A stretch of 64,000 nt of DNA. Source: Pontibacter flavimaris (GTDB lineage: Bacteria; Bacteroidota; Bacteroidia; Cytophagales; Hymenobacteraceae). Shown here one piece after another: positions 41,922 through 49,304 of the stretch. The stretch covers positions 124,001 through 188,000 of the forward strand of contig NZ_LVWA01000012.1 of assembly GCF_001907195.1 (NCBI RefSeq), given 5' to 3'. The notes below the pieces were generated by a model, which was not told the origin of the DNA, ran no database searches, and saw only the letters and a list, made by a program, of their open reading frames with translations. How positions within the stretch are numbered: the first letter of the stretch is position 1; every line of letters begins with the position of its first letter. A program made the translations under genes and the position numbers.

Positions 41922-42698
41922 CTAGGCTAAAAGTTGGAAAACCTGTAGAATGTCTTTATTGAGGATGTAATATAATTTGTGGTTAAAGATAAAAAAAGTA
42001 TCTGAACCAAACCCATTTAAATCACTTGCAATTTTCATCTTTCGGTGCAATTTTCCCTCCAGGTCGAAAACAGCCAGCTCGTTCTGCAGTTTACCCTCCT
42101 CACCGGAGGTATAAAAACTCACTACCAGCCAGTTTTGCGTCTCGGCATACTCCAGGGCCTGCACGGGCTGCACCTGCAGCTGCTCCTGCAAGAACGTTTG
42201 CACCTGCTCAAAGTATACTTCTCCCTCGCGGTACAGCACCGGGTACAGGCAATGGCCGAGGCGGGTCTGGCTATGACGCGCCACCTCCTCCGCGGCCTGC
42301 TGCTGTGTGTAGGTGATGCCTGTGGACTTCCCTGTTTGCGGGTTCAGCGCGAGCAGCGGCAGCTCTGGCTGCTGCGGGTTATAGGCCAATATGCCGGCTG
42401 CCGCGATGCCATAGAAAGCCAGCTCCTCCGCCTCCCATACTTTGCCGTAGCCCGCCTCGCTGAAGGCTGCAATGCCTTTGTGCTGGCCCATTTGCCGGTT
42501 GCCGTAGCCGTGCACGTACACGTGGCCGTGCTCGGCATCCTCCAGTCCCTGCCACCAGGCCTTCGCCTGCGGCAGGTCCAGCTGCTGCAAAGTATACGTA
42601 TGGGTGTCGAGGGTATAGAAGCGCGTGAGCAGCAGGTCGGGGTCGCGCACCTCCAGGGCCAGGCAGGCGGTACTGCTGTCGAGGCGCATCCGCCACAC
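41922..42698 (-). CDS. DUF4905 family protein
   Basis: A 258-residue cytosolic protein whose pattern of short strand-rich repeats (AWWQGLEDAEHGHVYVHGY, PELPLLALNPQTGKSTGITY, FFIFNHKLYYILNKDILQVF) fits DUF4905, a Bacteroidota family of unknown function. The usable start is a GTG at 42698. In-frame codons upstream read TYDFQAPVW directly joined to the gene before a TAA, with no ATG/GTG/TTG, so either a rare start codon is used or the real N-terminus has been lost. It is followed 6 bases later by the LysM gene. Confidence 0.72.
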   Translation of the reverse strand: MWRMRLDSSTACLALEVRDPDLLLTRFYTLDTHTYTLQQLDLPQAKAWWQGLEDAEHGHVYVHGYGNRQMGQHKGIAAFSEAGYGKVWEAEELAFYGIAAAGILAYNPQQPELPLLALNPQTGKSTGITYTQQQAAEEVARHSQTRLGHCLYPVLYREGEVYFEQVQTFLQEQLQVQPVQALEYAETQNWLVVSFYTSGEEGKLQNELAVFDLEGKLHRKMKIASDLNGFGSDTFFIFNHKLYYILNKDILQVFQLLA

Positions 42699-42796
42699 AG
42701 GGGCCTGAAAATCGTATGTAAAAAGGATTGGTATGATATGCTTGGGGATTTTAGTATCTTATCTGCTGAACCTGATTCTTAACCTGCCGCAAATTT

Positions 42797-44158
42797 ATGG
42801 AAATATACCCAAAGCTCCGGTATCTGCCCCGCTACACCCTACTGCTTTTCCTGTTGCTGCCCCTGCTTGCCGCCGCGCAGCAGGCAAGGCCTAAGGTGCT
42901 GCTGATGGAGGTGAAGTCGGAGATTGACCCGCGCACCAACCGCTACGTGGAGCTGGCCCTGCAGGAGGCCACGGCCCGCGGGGCAGACCATGTGCTGCTG
43001 GAGCTGGACACTTTCGGGGGCGCCCTGAACGATGCCGACGAGATCCGTACGCGCATCCTCGAGTTCCCCAAGCCAGTGTATGTGTTCATTAACAAGGATG
43101 CCGCCTCGGCGGGTGCCCTCATCTCCCTGGCCTGCGACAGCATTTACATGGCCCCGGGCGCCAACATCGGCGCCGCCACCGTGGTAGGCGCTGACGGGCA
43201 GGCTGCACCGGGCAAGTACCAGAGCTACATGCGCTCCATCATGCGCTCCACGGCAGAGGCCAACGGCCGTAACCCGCACCTGGCGGAAGCTATGGTAGAG
43301 GCCAGTGTAGACAGCACCCTTTCTGCCGGGCAGGTACTCAGCCTCACCACATCGGAGGCTATAAAGTATGGCTTTTGTGAGGGCACAGCCACTTCTGTAG
43401 ACGAGGTGCTGGCGCAACTCAACCTTCAGGATGCGGAGGTGATCCGCTACGAGCTCAGCACCACCGACCGCATCATCTCCTTTTTCCTGAACCCGTTTAT
43501 CAGCGGCATACTTTTGCTCGTTATAGTGGGCGGTTTATACTTTGAGCTGCAGACGCCGGGTGTGGGTTTCCCGCTCGTTGCCGCCATTGTGGCCGGTATA
43601 CTTTACCTGGTGCCCTATTACCTCAACGGCCTGGCTGCCAACTGGGAGATCCTGCTGTTTGTGGCCGGCATTATCCTTATCCTGCTGGAGGTGCTCGTCA
43701 TTCCCGGCTTTGGCATAGCCGGCATCAGCGGCATTTCGCTCACCGTGGTCTCGCTGGTGCTGATGATGGTGAACAACGACCTATTCGACTTTACCTTTGT
43801 GCCTTCTGAGAACCTGATGAAAAGCATTGTGGCGGTAGTGGCCGGCATGGTGGGGGCTGCCGTGGTGATCGGGCTGACCTGGAACCACCTGCTCAACAGC
43901 CGCTCCATGCGGCATGTGGTGCTGCAAAGCACCTTCCACAGCAACGAAGGCTACCGCTCGGCCAACAACACCGATCACCTGATCGGCAGAACCGGCGTTG
44001 CCCATACCCGCATGACCCCCTCCGGCCGCGTGATGATAGACGACACCCTCTACGACGCCCAGGCCCGCGACGGCTTTATCGAGAAAGGGGACGTGGTGCA
44101 GGTAATTGACCAGAGCACCTTTGCCCTGCGGGTGAAGAAGATCGAAACCCCGGTATGA
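42797..44158 (+). CDS. NfeD family membrane-bound serine protease
   Basis: A 453-residue protein. A signal peptide (LLLFLLLPLLAAAQ) is followed by a ClpP-class serine protease domain to about residue 215 with the nucleophile Ser in NKDAASAGALISLACD near residue 105. The membrane part has four or five helices (about 225-350), and a C-terminal OB-fold NfeD domain (LIGRTGVAHTRMTPSGRVMIDDTLYDAQ). The full-length 1510-type enzyme works with stomatin-like proteins on membrane quality control. No stomatin gene is in the window. The small lipoprotein ORF overlaps its end. Confidence 0.93.
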   Translation: MEIYPKLRYLPRYTLLLFLLLPLLAAAQQARPKVLLMEVKSEIDPRTNRYVELALQEATARGADHVLLELDTFGGALNDADEIRTRILEFPKPVYVFINKDAASAGALISLACDSIYMAPGANIGAATVVGADGQAAPGKYQSYMRSIMRSTAEANGRNPHLAEAMVEASVDSTLSAGQVLSLTTSEAIKYGFCEGTATSVDEVLAQLNLQDAEVIRYELSTTDRIISFFLNPFISGILLLVIVGGLYFELQTPGVGFPLVAAIVAGILYLVPYYLNGLAANWEILLFVAGIILILLEVLVIPGFGIAGISGISLTVVSLVLMMVNNDLFDFTFVPSENLMKSIVAVVAGMVGAAVVIGLTWNHLLNSRSMRHVVLQSTFHSNEGYRSANNTDHLIGRTGVAHTRMTPSGRVMIDDTLYDAQARDGFIEKGDVVQVIDQSTFALRVKKIETPV

Positions 44159-44268
44159 AACAACTCTACTTTATACTTGTAGCTGCAGTTATACTTGCCG
44201 GTTGCCAGCAGCAGGAGGTTGTCAAAAGCCACGGCATTAATGAAGTACATTTCTCCTCCACCGGTTAG
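44155..44268 (+). CDS. 37-residue lipoprotein-like small ORF
   Basis: Reads MKQLYFILVAAVILAGC followed by QQQEVVKSHGINEVHFSSTG and a TAG stop. It begins with ATGA overlap on the NfeD stop. It has a complete lipobox (LAGC), so a mature peptide of only 21 residues would be lipid-anchored. It may be a truncated copy of the next two lipoproteins or a real small lipoprotein. Two in-frame TATACTT heptamers encode its Ile-Leu pairs. Confidence 0.45.
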   Translation: MKQLYFILVAAVILAGCQQQEVVKSHGINEVHFSSTG

Positions 44269-44393
44269 AGCTGCTGTAAAGTATACACCACCTCCGGCTG
44301 CCAGGAATTGAACTAACGAAGCTTTTTCGCACTTCCAGCCTCCCCCTTGCAACCCCAACAGCCAAACCGGGCTCTTCTATAAAAGAGACAAGT

Positions 44394-44723
44394 ATGAAAC
44401 AGACGCTGCTACCCCTGCTGGCAAGTATACTTTTCCTTTGCTCCGGCTGTGAAAAGGAGGAAGATACCTCTGCAACGGTAGAAACCGTGGACGCCACCCT
44501 TGTCTGGATGGGGGACTATGCCGTAGATGGCTGCGGCTATATGCTGCGTATAGGGGAAATGGACCATAAGCCGCTCAACGAAGAGGCCATCAGCAGCTCT
44601 TATAGGGAAGATTCGCCCACGGAGGTAGAAGTTCGGATTATCAATTTCCACAAAAAAGAGCGGTTTTGCATGGCTGGCATAGAGATCAACACGGTTAAAA
44701 TTTTGGAACTCCGCAGGCGCTAA
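44394..44723 (+). CDS. Small lipoprotein, tandem paralogue 1
   Basis: A 109-residue protein with a lipoprotein signal (LPLLASILFLCSGC, Cys at about 19) and an acidic start to the mature chain. The core is LVWMGDYAVDGCGYMLRIGE, NEEAISSSYREDSPTEVEVRI and KILELR. The same layout recurs in the next gene (LYWTGEIAADGCGFEVEI, NEEAIPHKYKAQDSSGVRLTYRI, AVRILS), so they are paralogues. The shared pair of cysteines (DGCGY and RFC/RRC) could form a disulfide. Function unknown. Confidence 0.7.
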   Translation: MKQTLLPLLASILFLCSGCEKEEDTSATVETVDATLVWMGDYAVDGCGYMLRIGEMDHKPLNEEAISSSYREDSPTEVEVRIINFHKKERFCMAGIEINTVKILELRRR

Positions 44724-44739
44724 CCTTAACTTGTAAAGT

Positions 44740-45081
44740 ATGAAACGGATCCTCTTGCCTGCTTTCCTCTTTCTCATCGCCTCCTGCCAGCAAGAGGCGC
44801 GGCAGGACGAGTTGACTGAGTTGAACCACAGTGCCGCCGCCACCCTTTACTGGACCGGTGAGATTGCCGCGGATGGCTGTGGCTTTGAGGTAGAAATTGC
44901 CGGCAAGCGGTACCTGCCTGAGAACGAGGAGGCCATACCGCACAAGTATAAAGCCCAGGACAGCAGTGGCGTACGGCTAACGTATAGAATACTTCCGGAC
45001 CCGATCGACCGCCGCTGCGGCATGCTGCCACAGCCACGCGTTCTGCCCGCCGTTCGTATACTTTCGGTAGAGGCGCTCTAG
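44740..45081 (+). CDS. Small lipoprotein, tandem paralogue 2
   Basis: A 113-residue lipoprotein (signal LLPAFLFLIASC, Cys at about 16). It is about one third identical by eye to the preceding protein, sharing the DGCG core, the NEEAI acidic turn and the closing strand RIL. Spacing to paralogue 1 is 16 bases, so they are an operon from a tandem duplication. Neither has a family name known to me. Location: anchored to the outer face of a membrane, probably the outer membrane. Confidence 0.72.
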   Translation: MKRILLPAFLFLIASCQQEARQDELTELNHSAAATLYWTGEIAADGCGFEVEIAGKRYLPENEEAIPHKYKAQDSSGVRLTYRILPDPIDRRCGMLPQPRVLPAVRILSVEAL

Positions 45082-45161
45082 CTATCCTGCATTTTCTCAC
45101 CGCTGCATGCAACCATTTGGTTTTCCGCAGACTCTGTTAAGTATAGCTTTACCGGTAGTTT

Positions 45162-45242
45162 ATGAAAAAATACCTTTTCCTTGGTCTTTCCATACTTTCC
45201 AGCCTCTTGCTGTTCACCTCGCGCGACCCGGAGAGCGAGTAA
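45162..45242 (+). CDS. 26-residue hydrophobic small ORF
   Basis: Reads MKKYLFLGLSILSSLLLFTSRDPESE then TAA. It looks like a signal or membrane helix ending in a charged tail. It could be a genuine small membrane peptide or the remains of a further lipoprotein of the tandem family. No supporting context besides position after two lipoprotein genes. Confidence 0.3.
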   Translation: MKKYLFLGLSILSSLLLFTSRDPESE

Positions 45243-45309
45243 TAGCAGCAACTTTTGCCTAAACCGCTGCTTTGCATTATATTGACAGACAAGCTAGATC
45301 CTATCACCC

Positions 45310-46011
45310 ATGACCCTGACCGAAGTAATGCAGCAGCTGGAATCCCTCGGCAACAGCAGCACCAAGAACACCCTCCTCAAACACGGCGCCCGCGAGCCTT
45401 TCTTTGGCGTAAGAGTAGGCGACCTAAAGCCGCTGCAGAAGAAAATCAGAAAGAACCATGCCCTCAGCAAGGAGCTTTACAGCACCGGCAACTCCGATGC
45501 CATGTACCTGGCCGGCCTCATCGCCGACGAGAAAGCCATGACCAGAGAAGACCTCCAGGAGTGGGTGCAAAAGGCCTATTGGTACTACCTGAGCGAGCAT
45601 GCCGTAGCCGGGGTGGCGGCCGAGTCGGATTACGGATGGGAGTTAGCCTTGCAGTGGATAGAATCGCCTGAAGAAAGTATAGCCGCCGCCGGCTGGGCCA
45701 CCGTCATCCATCTGCTAAGTATAAAACCGGATGAAGAGCTCGACCTGCCCCACCTGCAGCGGCTGCTTAAACGCGTAGCCGACACCCTGCAGCAGCAACC
45801 CAACCGCGTGCGCTATACTATGAATGGTTTTGTGATTGCCGCCGCTACCTTTGTGCCCCAGCTAGCAGAGCAGGCCAAAACCGTAGCCAGGCAAGTGGGC
45901 AAAGTGCAGGTAGATATGGGCGGAACAGCCTGCAAGGTGCCGGACGCGCTTGCCTACATAGAGAAAGTGGAACAACGGCCGAGGGGGAAAAAGAAAACTG
46001 CCCGCTGCTAA
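45310..46011 (+). CDS. AlkD-like DNA alkylation repair protein
   Basis: A 233-residue protein built of HEAT-like helical repeats, of the COG4912 AlkD-related kind, which bind and may excise alkylated bases. The start TEVMQQLESLGNSSTKNTLLKHGAREPFFGVRVGDLKPL is family typical; later DYGWELALQWIESPEESIAAAGWATV and RYTMNGFVIAAATFVPQL. The Trp-Asp couple used by true AlkD is not certain here. The C-terminal tail is basic. Upstream is the lipoprotein cluster, downstream kdsB. Confidence 0.85.
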   Translation: MTLTEVMQQLESLGNSSTKNTLLKHGAREPFFGVRVGDLKPLQKKIRKNHALSKELYSTGNSDAMYLAGLIADEKAMTREDLQEWVQKAYWYYLSEHAVAGVAAESDYGWELALQWIESPEESIAAAGWATVIHLLSIKPDEELDLPHLQRLLKRVADTLQQQPNRVRYTMNGFVIAAATFVPQLAEQAKTVARQVGKVQVDMGGTACKVPDALAYIEKVEQRPRGKKKTARC

Positions 46012-46044
46012 ACCCTTCCCGCTGGATAAATGGCCATACTTGTG

Positions 46045-46052
46045 TACCTTTG
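46045..46052 (+). promoter_or_regulatory. Promoter -7 element for kdsB
   Basis: TACCTTTG matches TAnnTTTG, 23 bases before the kdsB ATG at 46076. No clear TTG at -33. Confidence 0.45.
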
Positions 46053-46075
46053 AGTTCATCCCAAACCTCAGAAGT

Positions 46076-46810
46076 ATGGAAGTACTCGGCATCATCCCGG
46101 CGCGCTACGCCAGCACCCGTTTCCCGGGCAAACCCCTCACCGACATCCAAGGCAAGAGTATGATCCAGCGGGTGTACGAGCAGGCGAAGAAATCGAGCCT
46201 GGCGGAGGTGATAGTAGCCACGGACGATACCCGCATTCTGGATCACGTGCAGGGCTTTGGCGGCAAGGCCGTGATGACGGGCAGCCAGCACCAGAGCGGC
46301 ACCGACCGTTGCTTTGAGGCCTACAAGCTCCACAACCAGCCTTACGAGTACATCATCAACATTCAGGGCGATGAGCCTTTTATACATCCGGAGCAGATAG
46401 ACCTGGTGGCGCGTTGCTTCGAAAGACCACAGACGCAGCTGGCCACGCTGGTAAAAAAGGTGGAGACGGCCGAGGAGCTTTTTAATGTGAATTCGCCGAA
46501 AGTGGTGCTGAACCAGTCCAGGGAGGCCTTATACTTTAGCCGGCAGCCCATCCCCTACTGCCGCAACGTGCCCAGCGATATCTGGCACAAGCAGCACACC
46601 TACTACAAGCACATTGGCATCTACGGCTACCGCGCCGATATCCTGGAGCAGATCACGCAACTGCCGCCCTCCGCGCTGGAGCTGGCCGAGTCGCTGGAGC
46701 AGTTGCGCTGGCTGGAGCACGGCTTCCGCATCACCACGGCCCTCACCCACCACGAAACCATCGGCATCGACACCCCCGAGGACTTGGAGCGGGTAATGAA
46801 TAATGAGTAA
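46076..46810 (+). CDS. kdsB: 3-deoxy-manno-octulosonate cytidylyltransferase KdsB
   Basis: A 244-residue enzyme that activates Kdo with CTP for lipopolysaccharide core synthesis. The start at 46076 gives MEVLGIIPARYASTRFPGKPL, the exact place where KdsB proteins begin; an ATG at 46040 would overlap the promoter. Other marks are ATDDTRILDHV, TGSQHQSGTDRCFEA, NIQGDEPFIHPEQI and HETIGIDTPEDLERV. The last codons (VMNNE) merge into the AT-rich palindromic repeat that follows. Confidence 0.95.
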   Translation: MEVLGIIPARYASTRFPGKPLTDIQGKSMIQRVYEQAKKSSLAEVIVATDDTRILDHVQGFGGKAVMTGSQHQSGTDRCFEAYKLHNQPYEYIINIQGDEPFIHPEQIDLVARCFERPQTQLATLVKKVETAEELFNVNSPKVVLNQSREALYFSRQPIPYCRNVPSDIWHKQHTYYKHIGIYGYRADILEQITQLPPSALELAESLEQLRWLEHGFRITTALTHHETIGIDTPEDLERVMNNE

Positions 46811-46870
46811 TGATGAATTAATAATTAATAATTAATAATTAATCATTAGTCATTAATCACTACTCATTAA
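46801..46870. repeat. AT-rich palindromic intergenic repeat
   Basis: Units of TAATGA and AATTAAT build an imperfect long palindrome: AATGAGTAATGATGAATTA at the left is answered by TAATCATTAGTCATTAATC and ACTCATT at the right. It starts inside the last codons of kdsB. A similar element lies at 48236-48309. Confidence 0.55.
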
Positions 46871-46871
46871 A

Positions 46872-47297
46872 ATGCGGAATTATACTTTGATGCGCTTCGT
46901 GCGGCTGAACCTATACTTCTTTGCGATGTACTTCGTGCTGACGGCGATCTGGTATGGCCTGAGCGGAAAGTTCTCTGACATGAGCACGGGTATGTTGTTG
47001 CAGGAGATCGCGTTCAACGCCGCCGTTTTCTCGCTGCTCTTTAGCATCACCATGCTGATTTTGTACCGCCGCACCAGGCTGCGCGTGCCGGTGAACAAGT
47101 ATACTTCCAAGCAGCTGCAACAACGCCTGGAGGAGATCGGCTTCGTGAAAGCCAGCGAGCCAAAGCAGCCGCTGCAGGTGTACAAGCCTACCCCTCCTAA
47201 AGCCTCCGCCCTTGCCGGAAACCTTTTCGTGCAGCAAACCACCAACTTCTACCTGCTGGAGGGCCCGAAGAAATACCTGGGGAAGTTGGAGAGTTAA
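46872..47297 (+). CDS. Small membrane protein with two helices, unknown
   Basis: A 141-residue protein with hydrophobic helices at about 13-31 and 46-65 and a basic soluble tail (YRRTRLRVPVNKYTSKQLQQRLEEIGF...) ending in an aromatic segment. The tail may fold like a small PH-type or YcxB-like domain (TNFYLLEGPKKYL). I do not recognise a named family. It follows kdsB after the AT-rich repeat and ends in a region rich in G-rich short repeats. Confidence 0.7.
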   Translation: MRNYTLMRFVRLNLYFFAMYFVLTAIWYGLSGKFSDMSTGMLLQEIAFNAAVFSLLFSITMLILYRRTRLRVPVNKYTSKQLQQRLEEIGFVKASEPKQPLQVYKPTPPKASALAGNLFVQQTTNFYLLEGPKKYLGKLES

Positions 47298-47590
47298 TAA
47301 GTTTGGGAGTTTAAGAGTTTAGGAGTTGGAGAGTTGATAGCGCGAGTGTCCGCTTGTGCCTTTAGCAGCAGCAGCACAGGCAGCAAGTATAGGAGCAGTT
47401 GATTTATACTTTGTGCTATACCTTATACTTTGGCTGCAGCTGGTTTATACTTTAGTAGTGACTGTCGGAAGTATAGCTGAGCCATGACTTTGTAACTTTT
47501 TCCGCCATTGTTGGTGTTATCACCGACGATTTATACTTCTGCAGATTTTGTGAGCGAGCTTTGCATGCTTTTTAATCGAAGTATAAAACT
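47298..47590. other. Heptamer-dense gap
   Basis: No gene. It begins with AGAGTT-type short repeats, then carries at least six TATACTT/AAGTATA copies between 47380 and 47585, one of the densest clusters in the window, and leads into the 125-bp palindromic element. Confidence 0.55.
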
Positions 47591-47716
47591 CAAGTTGCGA
47601 TTAACCCACCCCTGCCCCTCCGAGGAGGGGAATTTCGCAAAAGAGTAGATGATTCCCCTCCTGGGAGGGGTTAGGGGTGGGTTTACACCTGCACTTCATG
47701 AGTAGATCGCAACTTG
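47591..47716. repeat. 125-bp palindromic MITE-like element, copy B
   Basis: Perfect 11-bp inverted ends CAAGTTGCGAT (47591-47601) and ATCGCAACTTG (47706-47716). The internal arms ACCCACCCCTG...GAGGAGGGG and CCCCTCCTGGGAGGGG...GGTGGGTTT pair, so the full element is one long imperfect hairpin with its centre around the CGCAAAAGAGTAG segment. Near-identical to copy A. Confidence 0.8.
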
Positions 47717-47829
47717 GATTATAAAGTATAGACGAAGTCTTCGCATCCTTGCTTTTAAAGCAAAGCTTAACAAACTGTTGCCAAACGTAGCTGCAAGTTA
47801 TGCTACGGCTAAACTGGCGGCAGAACCCA

Positions 47830-47875
47830 CCACTTTCTAACTTTCTAACCTTCTAACTCTCTAACTTTCTAACTC
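47830..47875. repeat. CTAACTTT-type short tandem repeat, second copy
   Basis: CTTTCTAACTTTCTAACC and similar units lie directly after the SUI1 gene on its downstream side, matching the repeat at 22562-22612 downstream of the first glycosyltransferase gene. Confidence 0.5.
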
Positions 47876-47879
47876 CAAA

Positions 47880-48227
47880 TCATCCTCCCGCTTTCTTGGC
47901 TTTGTAGCCGGCGGTTAGCAGCACCTGCAGGGCTTTGTCGCGGAAGTCGCCCTGGATGAGGATTTCGCCGTCTTTGGCGGAGCCACCTACGCCGCACTTG
48001 CTCTTGATCATTTTGCCCAGTTCTTTCAGGTCGTCCTCGGTGCCCACGAAGCCGGTGATCAGCGTTACCTGCTTGCCGCCGCGGGCTTTCTTGTCGAGCA
48101 TGACTTTCAGGTTCTGCTGCTGCGGGGGCAGCGTTTCCTGCGCCTGGCCCTGCTCGTAGTCGTAGTTAAAGTCCTGGTTGGTGGAGTAAACCACCCCTTG
48201 CCGGCCCTTCTTATTTTTATCGCTCAT
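47880..48227 (-). CDS. yciH: SUI1/eIF1-type translation factor YciH
   Basis: A 115-residue protein with an N-terminal unstructured polar stretch and a C-terminal eIF1/SUI1 domain (about 38-113). The basic loop [16 protein letters not shown] and the helix [23 protein letters not shown] are diagnostic. The closing [16 protein letters not shown] also fits. YciH binds the 30S subunit and checks initiation in a manner like eIF1. It is followed by a short-repeat tract and preceded by an AT-rich palindrome. Confidence 0.92.
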   Translation of the reverse strand: MSDKNKKGRQGVVYSTNQDFNYDYEQGQAQETLPPQQQNLKVMLDKKARGGKQVTLITGFVGTEDDLKELGKMIKSKCGVGGSAKDGEILIQGDFRDKALQVLLTAGYKAKKAGG

Positions 48228-48235
48228 CGCTCTTT

Positions 48236-48309
48236 TTAATTAAATAATTATGAATGACTAATGATTACTCATTTCCCATTATTCATTCCTGATTACGCAT
48301 TCGTAATTA
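48236..48309. repeat. AT-rich palindromic intergenic repeat
   Basis: TAATTATGAATGACTAATGATTACTCAT on the left is answered by inverted ATTCATTCCTGATTACGCATTCGTAATTA on the right. It is related in word content (TAATGATTA, ATGACTAATG) to the repeat at 46801-46870. Confidence 0.5.
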
Positions 48310-48311
48310 TA

Positions 48312-49193
48312 CTACGGCACCAGCACCTTCAGCGAGAGCGGCAGCATCTTCACCTCGAACTCGCTGGCCTTGCCCAAGTACTCGCCGTCGGCATGGTACA
48401 TCATCTCCTCCTCTGCCTCTACAGTTACTCGTTCCGTTTTAAAGTACTCGGCACTGTCGGCGTTGGCCAGTTGTTTGGTGAGCATGCAGTAGCTCAGGTT
48501 CAGGGCTTTCACCAGGTCCAGGCGCCGCACCAGGCACACGTCCAGCAGGCCGTCCCGTATGTCGGCGGCTGGCGCGATGTAGGCGTTGTTGCCATACTGC
48601 GCGGCGTTGGCAAAGGCCATCACAAAGCAGTCGGTATCCAGGGTGTTGCCATTTATACTTGCTATCACGGGTAAGTGCCGGTAGTTGCGCACTTCTTTCA
48701 TCACCAGTTCCACATAGGTCTGCAGCCCGCGCTTTTTATTGCCGGCAAACACCGAGCTGATGTAAGCATCGAAGCCGATGCCGGCGGTGGTGAAGAACGG
48801 ATGCCCGTTTATCTGGCCGCTGTCGATGGTGGTCGTTTTCCCCTTGTTGATCACGCGCAGGGCCCCTTCGAGCCCCATGGGTATCCCCAGGTGGCGCGCC
48901 AGTCCGTTCCCGGAGCCCTTCGGCAGTATGGCGAGCGCCGTCTCGGTATGCAGCAAGCCGCGGGCCACCTCGTTCATGGTGCCGTCGCCGCCTACCGCCA
49001 CCACGATCTCCACTCCCTCCCCCGCAGCTGCACGTGCCAGCTCAGGCGCATGCCCGGCCCGCTCCGTGAACACCACACTGTGGTCATACTTCCGGCGGTC
49101 GAGGTGCTCCTGAATGCGGGCCTCCACATCTACGCGGCTGCTGGTGCCAGAGGTCGGGTTTATGATAAAGCGGATTTTGGTACGTGTACTCAT
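48312..49193 (-). CDS. Diacylglycerol kinase-type lipid kinase
   Basis: A 293-residue lipid kinase family protein from the ATG at 49193 (MSTRTKIRFIINPTSGT). The start keeps the P-x-S-G nucleotide loop. The catalytic GGDGTMNEVARGLL near residue 65 and GSGNGLARHLGIP near 95 are family signatures. TTAGIGFDAYISSVFAG follows. Members phosphorylate diacylglycerol, undecaprenol or related lipids, and the precise lipid is not readable. A TAATTTTG promoter element lies 25 bases upstream. Confidence 0.9.
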   Translation of the reverse strand: MSTRTKIRFIINPTSGTSSRVDVEARIQEHLDRRKYDHSVVFTERAGHAPELARAAAGEGVEIVVAVGGDGTMNEVARGLLHTETALAILPKGSGNGLARHLGIPMGLEGALRVINKGKTTTIDSGQINGHPFFTTAGIGFDAYISSVFAGNKKRGLQTYVELVMKEVRNYRHLPVIASINGNTLDTDCFVMAFANAAQYGNNAYIAPAADIRDGLLDVCLVRRLDLVKALNLSYCMLTKQLANADSAEYFKTERVTVEAEEEMMYHADGEYLGKASEFEVKMLPLSLKVLVP

Positions 49194-49217
49194 AAGTATG
49201 GGCGATGGCCTTGCGCA

Positions 49218-49225
49218 CAAAATTA
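49218..49225 (-). promoter_or_regulatory. Promoter -7 element for the lipid kinase
   Basis: TAATTTTG on the minus strand, a TAnnTTTG match, 25 bases before the start at 49193. The -33 region is an A/T-run without TTG. Confidence 0.45.
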
Positions 49226-49247
49226 CCTTTTTCGGGCGGTAATAAAA

Positions 49248-49277
49248 AAAGCCTGACGCTATAGGGCATCAGGCTTT
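49248..49277 (-). terminator. Intrinsic terminator after the USP gene
   Basis: AAAGCCTGA (49248-49256) pairs with TCAGGCTTT (49269-49277) and is followed on the minus strand by TTTTTTT. It lies 27 bases past the USP stop and just upstream of the lipid-kinase promoter. Confidence 0.85.
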
Positions 49278-49304
49278 GGGTAGGTATAGGTATATTTTAT
49301 ACTT

